DNA of 64,000 nucleotides from Providencia burhodogranariea DSM 19968 (GTDB lineage Bacteria; Pseudomonadota; Gammaproteobacteria; Enterobacterales; Enterobacteriaceae): NCBI RefSeq assembly GCF_000314855.2, contig NZ_KB233226.1, positions 1 to 64,000 of the forward strand, read 5' to 3'. Shown piece by piece: positions 63,239 to 64,000 of this stretch (position 1 is its first letter; each line of letters starts with the position of its first letter). The notes under the pieces were generated by a model. It saw only the letters and a program-made list of their open reading frames with translations, ran no database searches and was not told where the DNA came from. The position numbers and the translations under genes were made by a program.

Positions 63239-63720
63239 CTTTTTCCCTTGTGATAGTTTTTTTATTTTCTCGATTGGATCATTCAGTGATAACCAAAAAA
63301 TAAGTTTTATCTACTCTAAATAATTCGAGTTGCATGTAAGCGACAAATCGAGTGTGGGCAACAACCATGCAAGTTGAAGTATGACGAGTTAAGATAAACA
63401 GGGATATCTAATAGTACAACAGGTAAGGTCTGATTTCGTTTATTTTGAGATAATACTCTCAAACAAACTTGGAATAACAAAAACAACAGAGCAGCTGATA
63501 TTTTAGGTAACCCGAAATATGGCTGAAGAAAATGCAAGAAAATAAACGCATTAATATTACTTAATTTATTTTAATATTTAAGGCCAATATGAATGATAAA
63601 AACAACAACGAATTGTAACTTGAAAATAAAGGCACCTTAAATAATTCAACAGTGCCTTAATAACCTAAAGCATACCCAAGTTAGATACTTGGGTCGCTAA
63701 ATATTATACTGCTTGAGATA
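63239..63720. other. intergenic region between the M48 protease gene and the acyltransferase gene
   Basis: 482 bases with a short ERIC-derived element at 63314-63389. The rest is A/T-rich; no gene is supported. Confidence 0.5.
63314..63389 (+). repeat. short internally deleted ERIC element
   Basis: Left end CTCTAAATAATTCGAGTTGCATG and right end CATGCAAGTTGAAGTATGACGAG are intact, but the central palindrome is missing, leaving about 76 bp. The arms TTGCATG / CATGCAA pair. Confidence 0.8.
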
Positions 63721-64000
63721 TCACTTTTTATCCGCAGCGATACGGTCGCGAATATTTTGAGCACGTTCTGCTGATGGTGGATGTGAATCAAACATACTTG
63801 TTTCACCGCCGCCCAGTTTTGCTAATTTATCAAAACTAGTTACTAGACCTTCTGTCTTAATACCGCGTTTTTTCAGCAAGTCATAAGAGAAGTTATCAGC
63901 TTGGCTTTCTTGGAGTTGAGAGAATTGAGAGTTAACCAATTTTTCGCCCATCGCAGCAACTTGAGAAGCACTCAATTGCTCAACGACGCCACCTGCTGAA
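63721..64000 (-). CDS. loiP: M48 family metalloprotease LoiP/YggG, C-terminal part
   Basis: Partial gene: the 5' part lies beyond the right edge. The frame runs from the edge to the stop at 63721 with no start codon needed; the visible 92 residues begin SAGGVVEQLSASQVAAMGEK. They include the M48 third zinc ligand region QESQADNFSYDLLKKRG and the typical DSHPPSAERAQNIRDRIAAD. This matches the end of E. coli LoiP (YggG), an outer-membrane lipoprotein protease induced at low osmolarity. HExxH lies outside the window. Confidence 0.88.
   Translation of the reverse strand, partial: SAGGVVEQLSASQVAAMGEKLVNSQFSQLQESQADNFSYDLLKKRGIKTEGLVTSFDKLAKLGGGETSMFDSHPPSAERAQNIRDRIAADKK

Noticed and set aside
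63316-63537. 73-residue open frame upstream of the acyltransferase gene
   Set aside because: Covers a short ERIC element; composition and context are non-coding.

Overview
This window is a chromosomal segment of an AT-rich member of the Enterobacterales. Gene content and order follow the E. coli 88-90 minute region (murI-btuB-trmA-yijD-fabR-sthA-oxyR-arg-ppc-met-rpmE-priA-cytR-ftsN-hslVU-menA-rraA-zapB-glpFK-fpr-yiiR-yiiQ-tpiA-sbp-pfkA). Protein divergence, AT-rich spacers, many ERIC (IRU) repeats, a short-type ArgG inside the arg cluster and a gadBC locus suggest the Morganellaceae, most likely Providencia. The genus is an inference.

Layout. 1-195: promoter region of an rRNA operon that leaves the window leftwards. 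196-8445: murI/btuB with a cobalamin riboswitch, trmA, yijD-fabR, sthA, oxyR. 8446-14857: arginine biosynthesis, argCBGH facing argE across a paired ArgR operator. 15073-16085: metF behind tandem MetJ boxes. 16150-19958: a gadB-gadC glutamate acid-resistance pair downstream of a very AT-rich spacer. 20201-25116: ppc between two decayed genes, a short-chain dehydrogenase remnant and a doubly frameshifted two-domain aspartyl protease. 25423-29720: metBL and metJ diverging from shared Met boxes. 30108-43843: a lipoprotein, rpmE, priA, cytR, ftsN, hslVU (sigma-32 promoter overlapping the ftsN stop), menA, rraA, zapB, glpFK. 43986-52634: accessory block with a 1492-residue putative metallopeptidase, a YcdZ-like membrane protein, a ThDP-dependent decarboxylase and emrD. 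53015-58274: fpr, an IS200/IS605 tnpB relic with a nested palindrome, yiiR, yiiQ, tpiA, sbp. 58698-60014: a YopM/IpaH-like leucine-rich-repeat protein without the E3-ligase domain. 60139-64000: pfkA, a CDP-diglyceride synthase/acyltransferase pair and the 3' end of a LoiP-type protease.

How the genes work together. Most are core metabolism under recognisable control: ArgR on arginine synthesis, MetJ on methionine synthesis, B12 on btuB, heat shock on hslVU. The accessory material sits at a few points between conserved operons: metF/ppc, ppc/metL, glpK/fpr and sbp/pfkA. The most unusual candidates are the giant protein with a HExxGH-x-x-G-x-x-H motif and no signal peptide, the NEL-less LRR effector candidate, and the composite mobile-element relic beside fpr. 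No CRISPR array, tRNA, prophage or intact insertion sequence was seen.
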